From NCBI GenBank assembly GCA_023388195.1, contig JAEWGR010000193.1:1-32681 (forward strand): a stretch of 32,681 nucleotides of DNA, given 5' to 3'. The first letter of the stretch is position 1. Every line of letters begins with the position of its first letter. This document shows, in pieces, positions 14,432 through 22,934 of this stretch. The notes beneath the pieces are model-generated. The model worked only from the letters and a program-made list of their open reading frames with translations. It was not told the DNA's origin and searched no databases. Origin of the DNA: Bacillota bacterium (GTDB taxonomy: Bacteria; Bacillota; Negativicutes; Sporomusales; Sporomusaceae). The position numbers and the translations under genes were made by a program.

Positions 14432-16279
14432 GTGCAGGAAAGAACAAAACAGATTATTATTGACGATTATGACAGCATCTGCGCTTACCAGGAGACTTTT
14501 GGGGTAGCGATGCCGACAATTGGCAAGGACGGCGAGGTCGAGGGGCTGCCGGCCCCCTATCCGCGGGTAGTCAACGGGGTGGAACGGAGCGGCTACCGGA
14601 TTTATGACCTGGCCTTGCAGGCAGAAAAGACCGGCATTCCTGTTCAGAATCCGATTTTAGGGCGTAATACAGCTGAGGAAACCTATCAGGAATCATTGGA
14701 AATGTACAGCATGGCAGAAAAATTGGGAATACATCTCTTTCATTTTGTCCATTCCGAGGCAACCCGCCATATTGACCCTCTGAAAGGACGGGATTTGATC
14801 GACCAATCGCGCGGTAAAGGCGGCATTACCCCCGGCGGCGAGCGGAAATTGGTGGAAATAGGCGGTGGGGCTGTTCATCCGATGCGGATTAATGCCACCG
14901 GCGACACGCCCCATCTGTCGATTATTAACGCGTTGATTGCCGGTTTTGACGGCACGGATATCGGCCCGGTTATTCATGTGCATTTTGGCGGCCGGGGTAT
15001 CCATGACTATAAAACGAAGGTGGTTAATGGCTTTAAGGCCCTGGAAATATGTGCGGAAAATAATATATTCGTACAGATTGAATCCCATAAGCATCTGAAT
15101 AACATCGGCGGCACGGACGGAATGGCTTTGGCTATGTGCCTGCTGGCTGAAGGGCTGGGGGTTTTAGCCGGTCTGCCGCCGGAACTGAGTGCTGTACAGA
15201 TGAATGTGGCCGGCCTCAATCTCCTGGCCGATCTGGCGGTTATGCAAGCTTTTAAGGAAACGATGTGGAGCAAGAGCCTGATTGTGGTACCGGAAACCTT
15301 CCAGAATCCGCCGGGAGATTTAATTGCCGAAGCGGCACATTTTGCTCGCATGGCCGTAAGTGCCAGGCTGGGCGGAGCCCATTTCTACCGGCCCAAGGCT
15401 GCTGAGTCGGTGGGTATACCGACAGGCGCTTCCATGGCCAAAGCCATCTGGGCCACGCAGAATGTATTTGAAAATACGGTTGCCGTGACGATTCGTGATC
15501 CTTATATCCAGGAGCGCAAGCAGGAAATTCTGGCGGAAGCGATGGCTGTGCTGGAGCGGGTGCTGGGAATGCAACGCCCCCTGGCACCGGTCGAGATCAA
15601 TGCCGGCTTTTGGCGGCAATACGGACAAGACGAGCTGATTGAGCGCATTGTACAGGCCGGTAAGGCCGGGATTATGGATTGCCCCCGGGCTGGCGGCTGG
15701 GATCTGAAACGGCATGTTAAAACCCACCGGGACAAAGACGGCATTAAACGTTATATCCCCGGCTACACGCCGCTGGGGGTTGATGCGAAGCGGGTGGCGG
15801 TAACCGCCGAGCCGGTCGAGGTGCCGGCAGAGAAAAAACCAACCCGCAAACAAAAGATGGTACTGGCTACGGTCGGGGCCGATGCCCATGTTATGGGTGT
15901 TAACCTGATCCGGGAGGAATTTGAAAAAGCCGGCTATGAGGTCATCTATATGCGGGGCATGAACCTGCCGGAAACGGTGGCGGAAGTGGCAGCTGAGGCC
16001 AAGGCCGACATTGTGGGCATTGCCAATCTGCTGGGGCTGGGACGGGAGCTGTTCCCCCGGGTGGAAGACCGCCTGCAGCAACTGGGACTCCGGGACAAGG
16101 TCCTTTTAATTGGCGGGGGCCGGATCAGCGAAAAAGAGGAAGAGCATACCTTTTACGAAGAAAAAATTGCCAATGAAGGCAGCGGCTTTTTAGGGGTTGA
16201 CGGATTTTTCGGCCCTGGCACCGACCCGGCCCAGTGTGTTAAATGGACGGAGGCCGAATTAGAGAGGAGAGGCTTATAG
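14432..16279 (+). CDS. mgm: 2-Methyleneglutarate mutase (adenosylcobalamin-dependent)
   Basis: The enzyme rearranges the carbon skeleton of 2-methyleneglutarate to 3-methylitaconate by a B12 radical mechanism. The 615-residue protein has a TIM-barrel-type catalytic region (about 1-450) and a C-terminal cobalamin-binding domain (about 474-600). The base-off/His-on motif D484-A-H486-V-M-G489 is clear; in the E. barkeri enzyme the matching residues are, to my memory, D483 and H485. A charged linker (EVPAEKKPTRKQK) joins the domains. The start is GTG 14432 with GGGAGG 8 nt upstream. The stop TAG shares its G with the GTG start of mii. Confidence 0.95.
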   Translation: MQERTKQIIIDDYDSICAYQETFGVAMPTIGKDGEVEGLPAPYPRVVNGVERSGYRIYDLALQAEKTGIPVQNPILGRNTAEETYQESLEMYSMAEKLGIHLFHFVHSEATRHIDPLKGRDLIDQSRGKGGITPGGERKLVEIGGGAVHPMRINATGDTPHLSIINALIAGFDGTDIGPVIHVHFGGRGIHDYKTKVVNGFKALEICAENNIFVQIESHKHLNNIGGTDGMALAMCLLAEGLGVLAGLPPELSAVQMNVAGLNLLADLAVMQAFKETMWSKSLIVVPETFQNPPGDLIAEAAHFARMAVSARLGGAHFYRPKAAESVGIPTGASMAKAIWATQNVFENTVAVTIRDPYIQERKQEILAEAMAVLERVLGMQRPLAPVEINAGFWRQYGQDELIERIVQAGKAGIMDCPRAGGWDLKRHVKTHRDKDGIKRYIPGYTPLGVDAKRVAVTAEPVEVPAEKKPTRKQKMVLATVGADAHVMGVNLIREEFEKAGYEVIYMRGMNLPETVAEVAAEAKADIVGIANLLGLGRELFPRVEDRLQQLGLRDKVLLIGGGRISEKEEEHTFYEEKIANEGSGFLGVDGFFGPGTDPAQCVKWTEAELERRGL

Positions 16280-17412
16280 TGAGCGAAATGCAAAGAATTC
16301 CCTGCGTAATTATGCGGGGCGGGACAAGTAAGGCGATGTTTTTAAAAGCCAATCATCTGCCGCAGGATCGGGCCGAACGGGATAAAACGATTTTAGCCAT
16401 CTTCGGCAGCCCTGATGTCCGTCAAATTGACGGCCTGGGAGGAGCAGACCCGCTAACAAGCAAACTGGCGATTATCGGGCCCTCCACTCATCCGGAGGCA
16501 GATATTGACTATACTTTTGGTCAGGTCAGTATTACGGCACCCTATATTGATTATACAGGCAACTGCGGCAATATTTCCTCGGCCGTGGGTCCCTTTGCCA
16601 TTGACGAAGGTTTTGTTGCCGCTAAGGAACCGCTGACTACCGTCAGAATTCACAATACCAATACTGGTCGGATTCTGGTTGCCGAAGTTCCCACTGTCGA
16701 CGGCTTAGCCAAAGTGAACGGGGATTGCAAGATTGATGGCGTGCCTGGCACCGGGGCCCGGATTATGATGGATTTCTCCGGCACTGCCGGGTCGGCGACC
16801 GACAGGCTACTGCCGACAGGCAAGCCTGTGGACACCATCGCAACAAGTAACGGCCCATTGCAGGTCTCGATTGTGGATGTTTCCAATCCCTGTGTTTTTG
16901 TCAGGGCCAAGGACATTGGCATGACCGGGCGGGAAACGCCGCAGCAGGTGAATGGGAATGCGGCGCTCCTGTCTTTGCTGGAGGAAATCCGGGCCCAGGC
17001 AACCGTAATGATCGGTATGGCTCCTGATGTTCAGACCGCCACAGAAAAAAGTCCCGCTTTCCCCATGATTGCCTTTGTGGCTCCGGCTGCTGATTATATT
17101 GATTTTACGACAGGCCAGACAATAGCTGCTGACCAGATCGATTTTCTGTCCAGAATGATGTTTATGCAGGTTCTGCATAAAACCTATCCCGGCACCGGTA
17201 CGGCTTGCACCGGGGCGGCGGCCAAGATTCCGGGAACCCTCGTCCATGAGGCCATTCCCCATATTGACAACATCAGCGTGATTCGGATCGGTCATCCGGC
17301 CGGTGTCATTGAGATTGAGGCGGCCGTGGACAAGGGCGAACTGAGGCGGGCGGCATTTTCCCGTACAGCCCGCCGGCTTATGGAAGGGTATGTATTTGTC
17401 AGGAAGGCCTAG
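16279..17412 (+). CDS. mii: 3-Methylitaconate isomerase (PrpF family)
   Basis: The cofactor-free isomerase moves the double bond of 3-methylitaconate to give 2,3-dimethylmaleate. The 377-residue protein is of the PrpF/DapF-like fold, with MRGGTSKAMF at 12-21, K62 in DPLTSKLA and C96 in TGNCGNISSAVG, the positions expected for the acid/base residues of the family. I chose GTG 16279 because AGGAG lies 9 nt upstream and the protein then starts like family members; the open frame begins at 16243 inside mgm with 12 extra residues. The TAGTG junction means mgm and mii are almost certainly translationally coupled. Aconitate isomerase activity (PrpF) is the alternative. Confidence 0.9.
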   Translation: MSEMQRIPCVIMRGGTSKAMFLKANHLPQDRAERDKTILAIFGSPDVRQIDGLGGADPLTSKLAIIGPSTHPEADIDYTFGQVSITAPYIDYTGNCGNISSAVGPFAIDEGFVAAKEPLTTVRIHNTNTGRILVAEVPTVDGLAKVNGDCKIDGVPGTGARIMMDFSGTAGSATDRLLPTGKPVDTIATSNGPLQVSIVDVSNPCVFVRAKDIGMTGRETPQQVNGNAALLSLLEEIRAQATVMIGMAPDVQTATEKSPAFPMIAFVAPAADYIDFTTGQTIAADQIDFLSRMMFMQVLHKTYPGTGTACTGAAAKIPGTLVHEAIPHIDNISVIRIGHPAGVIEIEAAVDKGELRRAAFSRTARRLMEGYVFVRKA

Positions 17413-17430
17413 TCGCTGGGGGTGAATGGT

Positions 17431-18882
17431 ATGTATGCAGACCTGCTGGTATTTGATGTCGGCAGCACCTATACAAAATTAACAGCCTTCCGGCTGGTAG
17501 CGGATGAAATTGAATTTGTGGCCCGCTCGCAGGCGCCAACGACCATTGAGGATATTGCCACAGGCATTGACAATGCCCGGCAGGACTTGGCCGCAAGTGG
17601 CGTCCGGGTGCCGGCCGATGCGAAAGTTTTTTCTACCAGCAGTGCCGCCGGCGGCCTGAGGATGGTCGCTCTTGGCTATATGCCCCGGGTAACCGCCAAA
17701 GCCGCCAAAGAAGTGGCTATGAGTGCCGGGGCCAGGGTGCTGGAGATTATCAGCCATGAAGACCTGCCGGAATACCGGTTGCAGGTATTGCAGGAGATTA
17801 AACCGGACATTGTTTTACTGGCCGGCGGCACCGACGGTGGTGACCAGCAATCGCTTATTGAAAATGCCCGGCTTATTGTTCAGGCAAACATCCAGGCTGT
17901 GGTTATTATCGCCGGCAACAAAGAGGCTCAGAGCCAGGCAGCCGGGATTTTTACCAGTTATAAGGTTCCCTTTGTCCGTGTTCCCAATGTGATGCCGACA
18001 ATTCATGAATTAAAGGTTAAACCGGCCCGGGAGGCTATTCATGAGCAGTTTATCAAACAGATCACCCTGGCGGCAGGCTTACATAAATTACTTGACATCG
18101 TTTCCGATAAGAAAGTGATGCCTACCCCCGGTGCTGTACTGCTGGGAGCAGAATTGCTGGCGAAAGGGACTTTTCAGGAAGCCGGTGTCGGTGAGGTTTT
18201 AATTATTGATATTGGGGGCGCAACTACTGACATCCATTCGGTGCTGCCTGAATTAGAGAAGCTGACAATTGAGGAAAAAGGCCTGATTGTCAATAACGAA
18301 AAGCAGCCGTCCTACCGTACCGTAGAAGGTAATCTGGGTTTGCGGGTCAGTGCGACCGGCATTGTTGAAACAGTAGGTCCCCTGGGGGTGTTGGCGAAAA
18401 TCGGCAGCACCAGTCAGGCGGCTGCCGAACAACTGCTTGCCTATTGCCAGTACCTGGAGGCAAACCCCGGCCATATCAGTCAGGCACCGCAAGAGAAGCA
18501 GTTTGATCTGGCCCTGGCGGTTAGTGCCATTGAAGTGGCACTGAAGCGGCATGCCGGGTATATTGCCCAGGAGGCGAACCCGGTGCTCGGAATCATACCC
18601 GGAACCCCGGTAGGCCGGGATTTGCGCCGGGTGAAATATGTGATCGCCGTGGGCGGGATTTTTACCCATGGTGCCCTGACCGATAATGAGTGGATTTTGG
18701 CCGAGGCTTTTAAAAACCCCGGAATTTCCCTATTGCCTGTTCAGCCCCGTTTTATCATTGATGAACAGTATTTATTGTATGCCCTGGGCGCGTTAGGGTC
18801 CAGTTATGCCGATCAATGTGGCCGGTTTGCCAAAAAATATTTTAAAATGAACCTAAAGGGGAATGAGCATGAGACAAACTAG
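17431..18882 (+). CDS. GlmL/MutL-type ATPase, probable mutase reactivase
   Basis: The 483-residue protein is an ASKHA-fold ATPase of the GlmL/MutL family found beside B12-dependent glutamate mutases. Phosphate-binding loops are DVGSTYTK (9-16) and DIGGATTDIHS (260-270); LLAGGTDGG (129-137) and the C-terminal VIAVGGIFTHG are further family signatures. No glutamate mutase genes are present, so the partner here should be Mgm, whose B12 cofactor is prone to inactivation. Removal of damaged cobalamin is inference from known reactivases of diol dehydratase and methylmalonyl-CoA mutase. ATG 17431 is chosen (TGGGGG 8 nt upstream) over the GTG at 17422. The end overlaps dml by 14 nt. Confidence 0.85.
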   Translation: MYADLLVFDVGSTYTKLTAFRLVADEIEFVARSQAPTTIEDIATGIDNARQDLAASGVRVPADAKVFSTSSAAGGLRMVALGYMPRVTAKAAKEVAMSAGARVLEIISHEDLPEYRLQVLQEIKPDIVLLAGGTDGGDQQSLIENARLIVQANIQAVVIIAGNKEAQSQAAGIFTSYKVPFVRVPNVMPTIHELKVKPAREAIHEQFIKQITLAAGLHKLLDIVSDKKVMPTPGAVLLGAELLAKGTFQEAGVGEVLIIDIGGATTDIHSVLPELEKLTIEEKGLIVNNEKQPSYRTVEGNLGLRVSATGIVETVGPLGVLAKIGSTSQAAAEQLLAYCQYLEANPGHISQAPQEKQFDLALAVSAIEVALKRHAGYIAQEANPVLGIIPGTPVGRDLRRVKYVIAVGGIFTHGALTDNEWILAEAFKNPGISLLPVQPRFIIDEQYLLYALGALGSSYADQCGRFAKKYFKMNLKGNEHETN

Positions 18883-19732
18883 TGTATTGCGACAATTGTT
18901 GGCAGGTCAGGGAATTGTTGTGGCCCCAGGTGCCCATGATGCACTGACAGCTAAAATCATTGAGAAGGTGGGCTTTCCGGCGGTATATATGACAGGCTAT
19001 GGCCAGGCGGCCAGCCATCTTGGGAAACCGGACGTAGGCCTGCTGACTATGAGTGAAATGGTGTCCCGGGCGGCTAATATTGTGGAGGCTGTCGGCATAC
19101 CGGTTATTGCTGATGCCGATACCGGTTTTGGCAATGCAATCAATGTAATGCGTACTGTCCGCGAGTATGAAAAGGCTGGTGTAGCCGCCATTCAGCTGGA
19201 AGATCAGGTTGCGCCGAAAAAGTGCGGCCATATGACAGGCCGTCAGGTTGTGCCTCAGGCCGAAATGGTCGGCAAGATTAAAGCGGCTGTTGATGCCCGC
19301 CGGGATGCTGATCTGGTAATTATTGCCCGGACTGACGCCCGTACTGTACATGGGCTTGATGAGGCCCTGGCGCGGGCGAAAGCGTATGAGGAGGCAGGAG
19401 CCGATATCCTGTTTATCGAGTCGCCGGAGAGTATCGAAGAAATGAAAAAGATTACCGCCGGCTTTACCGTACCGGTACTGGCCAATATGGTGGAAGGCGG
19501 CAGAACGCCGCTGCTGCCGGTGCCGGAACTGGCTGCGATCGGCTACCAGCTTGTTATTTATCCAACGGCGTCGACCTATACCGTGACGCTGGCCGTCACC
19601 CGCCTAATGGAACAATTGAAAGCAACTGGGACTACCGCCGGTATGCTGGACCAAATGATTGCTTTCAGCGAGTTTAATGAGCTGATCGGCTTACCGCAAA
19701 TCCGGGAAACCGAAGCAGTTTATGTAAAATAG
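18869..19732 (+). CDS. dml: 2,3-Dimethylmalate lyase
   Basis: The enzyme cleaves 2,3-dimethylmalate to propionate and pyruvate, the last step. The 287-residue protein belongs to the isocitrate lyase/PEP mutase superfamily: ADADTGFGN at 81-89 (D82, D84 for Mg2+), LEDQ at 110-113 and the KKCGH loop at 117-121 with catalytic C119. Methylisocitrate lyase has the same motifs; the neighbours settle the call. ATG 18869 has AAGGGG 8 nt upstream, while ATG 18863 leaves only 2 nt. The gene starts inside the end of the reactivase gene. It is the last gene of the nicotinate operon; a hairpin follows. Confidence 0.92.
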   Translation: MRQTSVLRQLLAGQGIVVAPGAHDALTAKIIEKVGFPAVYMTGYGQAASHLGKPDVGLLTMSEMVSRAANIVEAVGIPVIADADTGFGNAINVMRTVREYEKAGVAAIQLEDQVAPKKCGHMTGRQVVPQAEMVGKIKAAVDARRDADLVIIARTDARTVHGLDEALARAKAYEEAGADILFIESPESIEEMKKITAGFTVPVLANMVEGGRTPLLPVPELAAIGYQLVIYPTASTYTVTLAVTRLMEQLKATGTTAGMLDQMIAFSEFNELIGLPQIRETEAVYVK

Positions 19733-19752
19733 TAATAGAATTTAGGTTACAT

Positions 19753-19789
19753 AAAAACGCCAATGAGCAGTTATGCCTTGCGGCGTTTT
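19753..19789 (+). terminator. Probable terminator of the nicotinate operon
   Basis: AAAACGCC (19754-19761) pairs with GGCGTTTT (19782-19789) across a 20-nt loop, ending in four T. The long loop makes it weaker than the others in the window, but it stands about 20 nt after the last operon gene. Confidence 0.55.
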
Positions 19790-19822
19790 CCCCATGTTAT
19801 GATGGCCGTAGCCGGAGGGCTG

Positions 19823-19831
19823 TGCTAGAAT
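19823..19831 (+). promoter_or_regulatory. Candidate extended -10 promoter for the chemoreceptor
   Basis: TGC-TAGAAT fits an extended -10 element; no good -35 is found 17 nt upstream. A second candidate is TTGACT at 19887-19892 with TGATTA 17 nt later. Also TACGATAT at 19914-19921 resembles the -10 of the flagellar sigma factor (GCCGATAT), but its -35 is poor. The 212-nt gap before the chemoreceptor otherwise contains only a GC-rich dyad (AACGC/GCGTT, about 19869-19887). Confidence 0.3.
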
Positions 19832-19944
19832 AAAATATATAAAGATTTTTTCCAAAGCGATTATTTGTAACGCGCGCCGCGGGCGTTTGACTTGTACTTA
19901 ACCGGAAAGTGATTACGATATTGTAAGAATAAGGGGCGATGAGT

Positions 19945-20796
19945 ATGTCGGCAAATGATAAGGAGATTCTGGACAGGCTGCTGTGGGCCTTACCGGCCAT
20001 GCAACAGGCTTTGCAGAACGATGCAGGGGTAACTCTTACCGACCGGGAAAGGTTTCTCCTGTATAAACCGGGCGGAAAACTTGATTTAAAAGTACCAAAG
20101 GATCAGCCGCTGAAGGTGGGCAGCGGCGTGTATCGCGCCATCCACGAGAAAAAGCGGATTGCCATGCGGTTTGATAAAACTTTGTATGGGCTGCCGTATA
20201 CCTCGGTGGCAATACCTGTGTACAATGATGTCAATGAGGTTATTGGCGCTATTGCCATAACCCAGCCGGTTGAACTGCAGGAATCAATGAAACAGATGGC
20301 CGGTGACCTGCTGGACAGCATAAATATACTGGCGGCTACTACGCAGGAGATTTCAGCTCAGACCCAGGAGATTGCAGCTACCGGACGGACACTGGCCCAG
20401 GTGGCAAGCGCCTCGCAGGTGCGGGTACAGGAGACCGACCAGGTACTGGGGATGATCAGGAATGTTACCAGTGAGACGAATCTGCTGGGACTCAATGCTG
20501 CCATTGAAGCGGCCCGGGTTGGCGAACAGGGGCGGGGCTTTGGCGTGGTGGCCGGTGAGATCCGCAAGCTGGCAACAACCAGCGCCGATTCGGTAAAGAA
20601 GATTGAGACAATTATTGGCAATATTAAATCCGACGGTTCAACTATCTATACCCAGATTAATGACACCCAGGAGGCCATCAACCAGATCGCCGCTGCCGTA
20701 ACCCAGGTGGCCGACACGATCCAGCAGGTGAGCAAAATGGTTTCCCAACTGGATCAAATTGCCGAAACATTAAACTGTCAGGAGGTCTGCCAGTAA
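19945..20796 (+). CDS. Cytosolic methyl-accepting chemotaxis protein
   Basis: The 283-residue protein has no transmembrane helix. Residues about 1-110 form an alpha/beta sensor-like region (GLPYTSVAIPVYNDVNEVIG at 82-101 looks like the end of a PAS/GAF-type sheet). Residues about 112-283 are a short coiled-coil signalling domain with the conserved hairpin tip around 177-210 (ETNLLGLNAAIEAARVGEQG and then VVAGEIRKLA). The domain is shorter than in transmembrane receptors. ATG 19945 is preferred (AAGGGG 8 nt upstream) over ATG 19939. It sits directly after the nicotinate operon, so a link to sensing a pathway metabolite is possible but unproven. The methyltransferase follows after 24 nt. Confidence 0.85.
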   Translation: MSANDKEILDRLLWALPAMQQALQNDAGVTLTDRERFLLYKPGGKLDLKVPKDQPLKVGSGVYRAIHEKKRIAMRFDKTLYGLPYTSVAIPVYNDVNEVIGAIAITQPVELQESMKQMAGDLLDSINILAATTQEISAQTQEIAATGRTLAQVASASQVRVQETDQVLGMIRNVTSETNLLGLNAAIEAARVGEQGRGFGVVAGEIRKLATTSADSVKKIETIIGNIKSDGSTIYTQINDTQEAINQIAAAVTQVADTIQQVSKMVSQLDQIAETLNCQEVCQ

Positions 20797-20820
20797 ACAG
20801 GATTAACTAGGAGGTACAAT

Positions 20821-21489
20821 ATGCGTGATAATAAAACCTCGCAGGCAGCCGCTGATTATGATGCTAATGTTGATAAAACAATTCCCCGTTATCATTTATT
20901 TCATGATGAAATTCTGGACTTGGTCAAATCAGCTGTCCCACAGCCGTTAACCTGGCTGGATACCGGCTGCGGTACAGGTACGCTTATTGTTAAAGCAATG
21001 GCCGAGTTTGGTTCAACCCGGTACGTGGCTGCAGATCCGGCAGCCGGGATGTTGCAGATTGCTGCGGCGAAACTGGCAACCGACCAGGTATCTTATGTAT
21101 TGGCAGGCAGTGAGGATTTAGATTATACTGAACATTTTGATGTTATTACAGCCGTTATGGCTCATCATTATTTGGACACAGCCGGCCGCAGGCAAGCAAC
21201 CAGCAATTGTTACCGTATGCTCAAACCGGGTGGTATTTACATTACTTTTGAGACCATCCAGCCTGATACAGCAACAGGCACACACATTGGCCTCAAGCGG
21301 TGGCAGCGGACCCAGGTATTGAACGGTAAAAGCCCGGAGGCGGCGGACAAGCATATCAGCAGGTACGGCACTGAATTGCAGCCGGTTACGCTGGAAGCCC
21401 ACCGTCAACTATTGGCTGAAACTGGTTTCTCTGTTGTTGAGGTCCTCTGGGTTTCCGGTATGCAGGCCGGCTTCTATGGTATAAAATAA
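20821..21489 (+). CDS. Class I SAM-dependent methyltransferase
   Basis: The 222-residue protein has the SAM-binding motif I LDTGCGTG (46-53), the post-motif acidic residue in VAADPAAGML (about 70-79) and the MLKPGG motif before strand 5. The substrate is unknown. It follows the chemoreceptor by 24 nt with the strong ribosome site AGGAGG, so the two are probably co-transcribed. It is not a CheR by sequence. A hairpin terminator ends the unit. Confidence 0.8.
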   Translation: MRDNKTSQAAADYDANVDKTIPRYHLFHDEILDLVKSAVPQPLTWLDTGCGTGTLIVKAMAEFGSTRYVAADPAAGMLQIAAAKLATDQVSYVLAGSEDLDYTEHFDVITAVMAHHYLDTAGRRQATSNCYRMLKPGGIYITFETIQPDTATGTHIGLKRWQRTQVLNGKSPEAADKHISRYGTELQPVTLEAHRQLLAETGFSVVEVLWVSGMQAGFYGIK

Positions 21490-21551
21490 TAGGGTTGTGA
21501 AATAGAACATATTATTTTATACTGATAAGATCAGGCTCTAAAAAATATCAT

Positions 21552-21594
21552 GACAGCCTCAAACCCGATGTCTTGGGTGGGAGGCCGTCTTTTT
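21552..21594 (+). terminator. Rho-independent terminator after the methyltransferase
   Basis: GACAGCCTC pairs with GAGGCCGTC (one mismatch), and an inner ACCC/GGGT pair extends the stem; TCTTTTT follows. It closes the chemoreceptor-methyltransferase unit. The 318-nt gap 21490-21807 holds this terminator, the promoter at 21692-21720 and the 14-bp repeats; I see no gene in it. Confidence 0.85.
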
Positions 21595-21691
21595 GCATTA
21601 TGTTATCAGAATCGGCATCTGCTGTATGCTGCCTGACTTTTCTGGAGTAAATCGACTTTTTCGGCAAATTACGGTTGTTTTTAAAGAATAA

Positions 21692-21720
21692 TCGACAAAT
21701 GCCGTCATTTTTGCTATTAT
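21692..21720 (+). promoter_or_regulatory. Sigma-70 promoter of the polyamine operon
   Basis: TCGACA (21692-21697) is separated by exactly 17 nt from TATTAT (21715-21720), which is preceded by TG one base upstream (extended -10). Predicted transcription start is near 21727, giving a leader of about 80 nt before the decarboxylase gene. Confidence 0.6.
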
Positions 21721-21778
21721 TAATGTCGTAGTATATCCGCAGGGCTGGCAGAAATAAGTTGATGATGCCGTCATTTTT
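21699..21778 (+). repeat. Two direct copies of a 14-bp motif, possible operators
   Basis: ATGCCGTCATTTTT occurs at 21699-21712 and again at 21765-21778. The core ATG-CCGT-CAT is a small dyad. The first copy fills the spacer of the promoter at 21692-21720 and the second lies about 40-50 nt into the transcript, an arrangement typical of a repressor with a main and an auxiliary site. Confidence 0.55.
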
Positions 21779-21807
21779 AGTACATACTTAAACAGGAGTT
21801 ATAAATA

Positions 21808-22905
21808 ATGAACATTAGTACCCCTTATTACCTCATTGATGAGAAAAAGTTATTGCGTAATTTACAGATTATTCAGCAGGTGCAGCAGCTTTCGGGGGCC
21901 CGGTCGGTACTCGCGCTGAAGTGTTTTTCCACCTGGTGTGTCTTTGATCTGATGCGTGAGTACATGGCTGGTACCACCTCCAGTTCTCTCTATGAGGCGA
22001 AACTGGGTTTTGAGAAATTTGGCAAGGAAACACATGCTTATTGTGTTGGCTATTCCAAGGCCGATATCCTGGCGGTGGCTGAATTTGCCGATAAGATTAT
22101 CTTTAATTCAGTTTCCCAGTTGGAACAATATTATGAGGCAGTAAAATCAGCCAGGCTGGGATTACGGGTGAATCCCGGGATCAGTCACTCACATTTTGAT
22201 CTGGCCGATCCGGCCCGTAAAAATTCCCGCCTGGGGGTAACAGACAGGGCCGAGCTGGCAAAGCAGCTACCCCGTCTCAGCGGTCTGATGTTTCATTACA
22301 ATTGTGAAAACGATGATTTTGCCGCTTTTTCCGAGCAGCTTGATATAATTGGCGACAATTATGGCGAGTTTCTGCAAGCGTTGGAATGGGTGAGTCTTGG
22401 CGGTGGCTTATATTTTACGAAAGAGGGCTATCCGCTGGAGAAATTCAGCAAAAAACTGGCAGACTTTGCTGACAGGTTTAATGTTCAGGTGTATTTAGAA
22501 CCCGGGGAAAGTGCAATTACCGGTTGTACCGAACTTGTTACCAGTGTGGTAGACGTCGTGCATAATGAAATGGATATTGCTATTGTTGATGCTTCGGTTG
22601 AGGCGCATATGTTGGATTTGTTAATCTACCGGCTTGCGGCCAAAACAGAAACCACCGGCAAGCATACCTATATGGTGGCCGGGCGCTCCTGCCTTGCCGG
22701 CGATGTTTTCGGCACCTTTGATTTTGCCGAACCCTTGGCCATTGGCAGCGAAATCCGTTTTGCCGATGCCGCCGGTTACACAATGGTCAAGAAAAACTGG
22801 TTTAATGGCCTGCAGATGCCGGCGATTGCTGTGCGCAGGCTAGATGGTACGGTTGAGGTTATCCGTCAGTTCACTTACTCGGATTTCTTAAATAATTTAT
22901 CTTAA
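21808..22905 (+). CDS. nspC: Carboxynorspermidine/carboxyspermidine decarboxylase
   Basis: This PLP enzyme decarboxylates carboxy(nor)spermidine to (nor)spermidine. The 365-residue protein is of the alanine-racemase-fold decarboxylase type, with the PLP lysine K38 in LALKCFS, the FHYNCEN segment (H-x-x-C), the EPGES phosphate-contact segment and GRSCLAGD, which holds the active-site cysteine and aspartate. CAGGAG lies upstream of the ATG. The dehydrogenase follows after 29 nt, so both steps are co-transcribed. Sequence alone does not tell whether spermidine or norspermidine is the product. Confidence 0.9.
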   Translation: MNISTPYYLIDEKKLLRNLQIIQQVQQLSGARSVLALKCFSTWCVFDLMREYMAGTTSSSLYEAKLGFEKFGKETHAYCVGYSKADILAVAEFADKIIFNSVSQLEQYYEAVKSARLGLRVNPGISHSHFDLADPARKNSRLGVTDRAELAKQLPRLSGLMFHYNCENDDFAAFSEQLDIIGDNYGEFLQALEWVSLGGGLYFTKEGYPLEKFSKKLADFADRFNVQVYLEPGESAITGCTELVTSVVDVVHNEMDIAIVDASVEAHMLDLLIYRLAAKTETTGKHTYMVAGRSCLAGDVFGTFDFAEPLAIGSEIRFADAAGYTMVKKNWFNGLQMPAIAVRRLDGTVEVIRQFTYSDFLNNLS

Positions 22906-22934
22906 ATTAAATTTTTTTAGCAGAGGAGAAAGAA

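Noticed and set aside
15320..16081. 253-codon minus-strand frame opposite mgm
   Set aside because: It is antisense to the mutase, including its B12-binding domain, and has no family signature.
19914..19921. Flagellar-sigma-like -10 (TACGATAT) before the chemoreceptor
   Set aside because: Only six of eight bases fit and the expected -35 TAAA is absent at the right distance.
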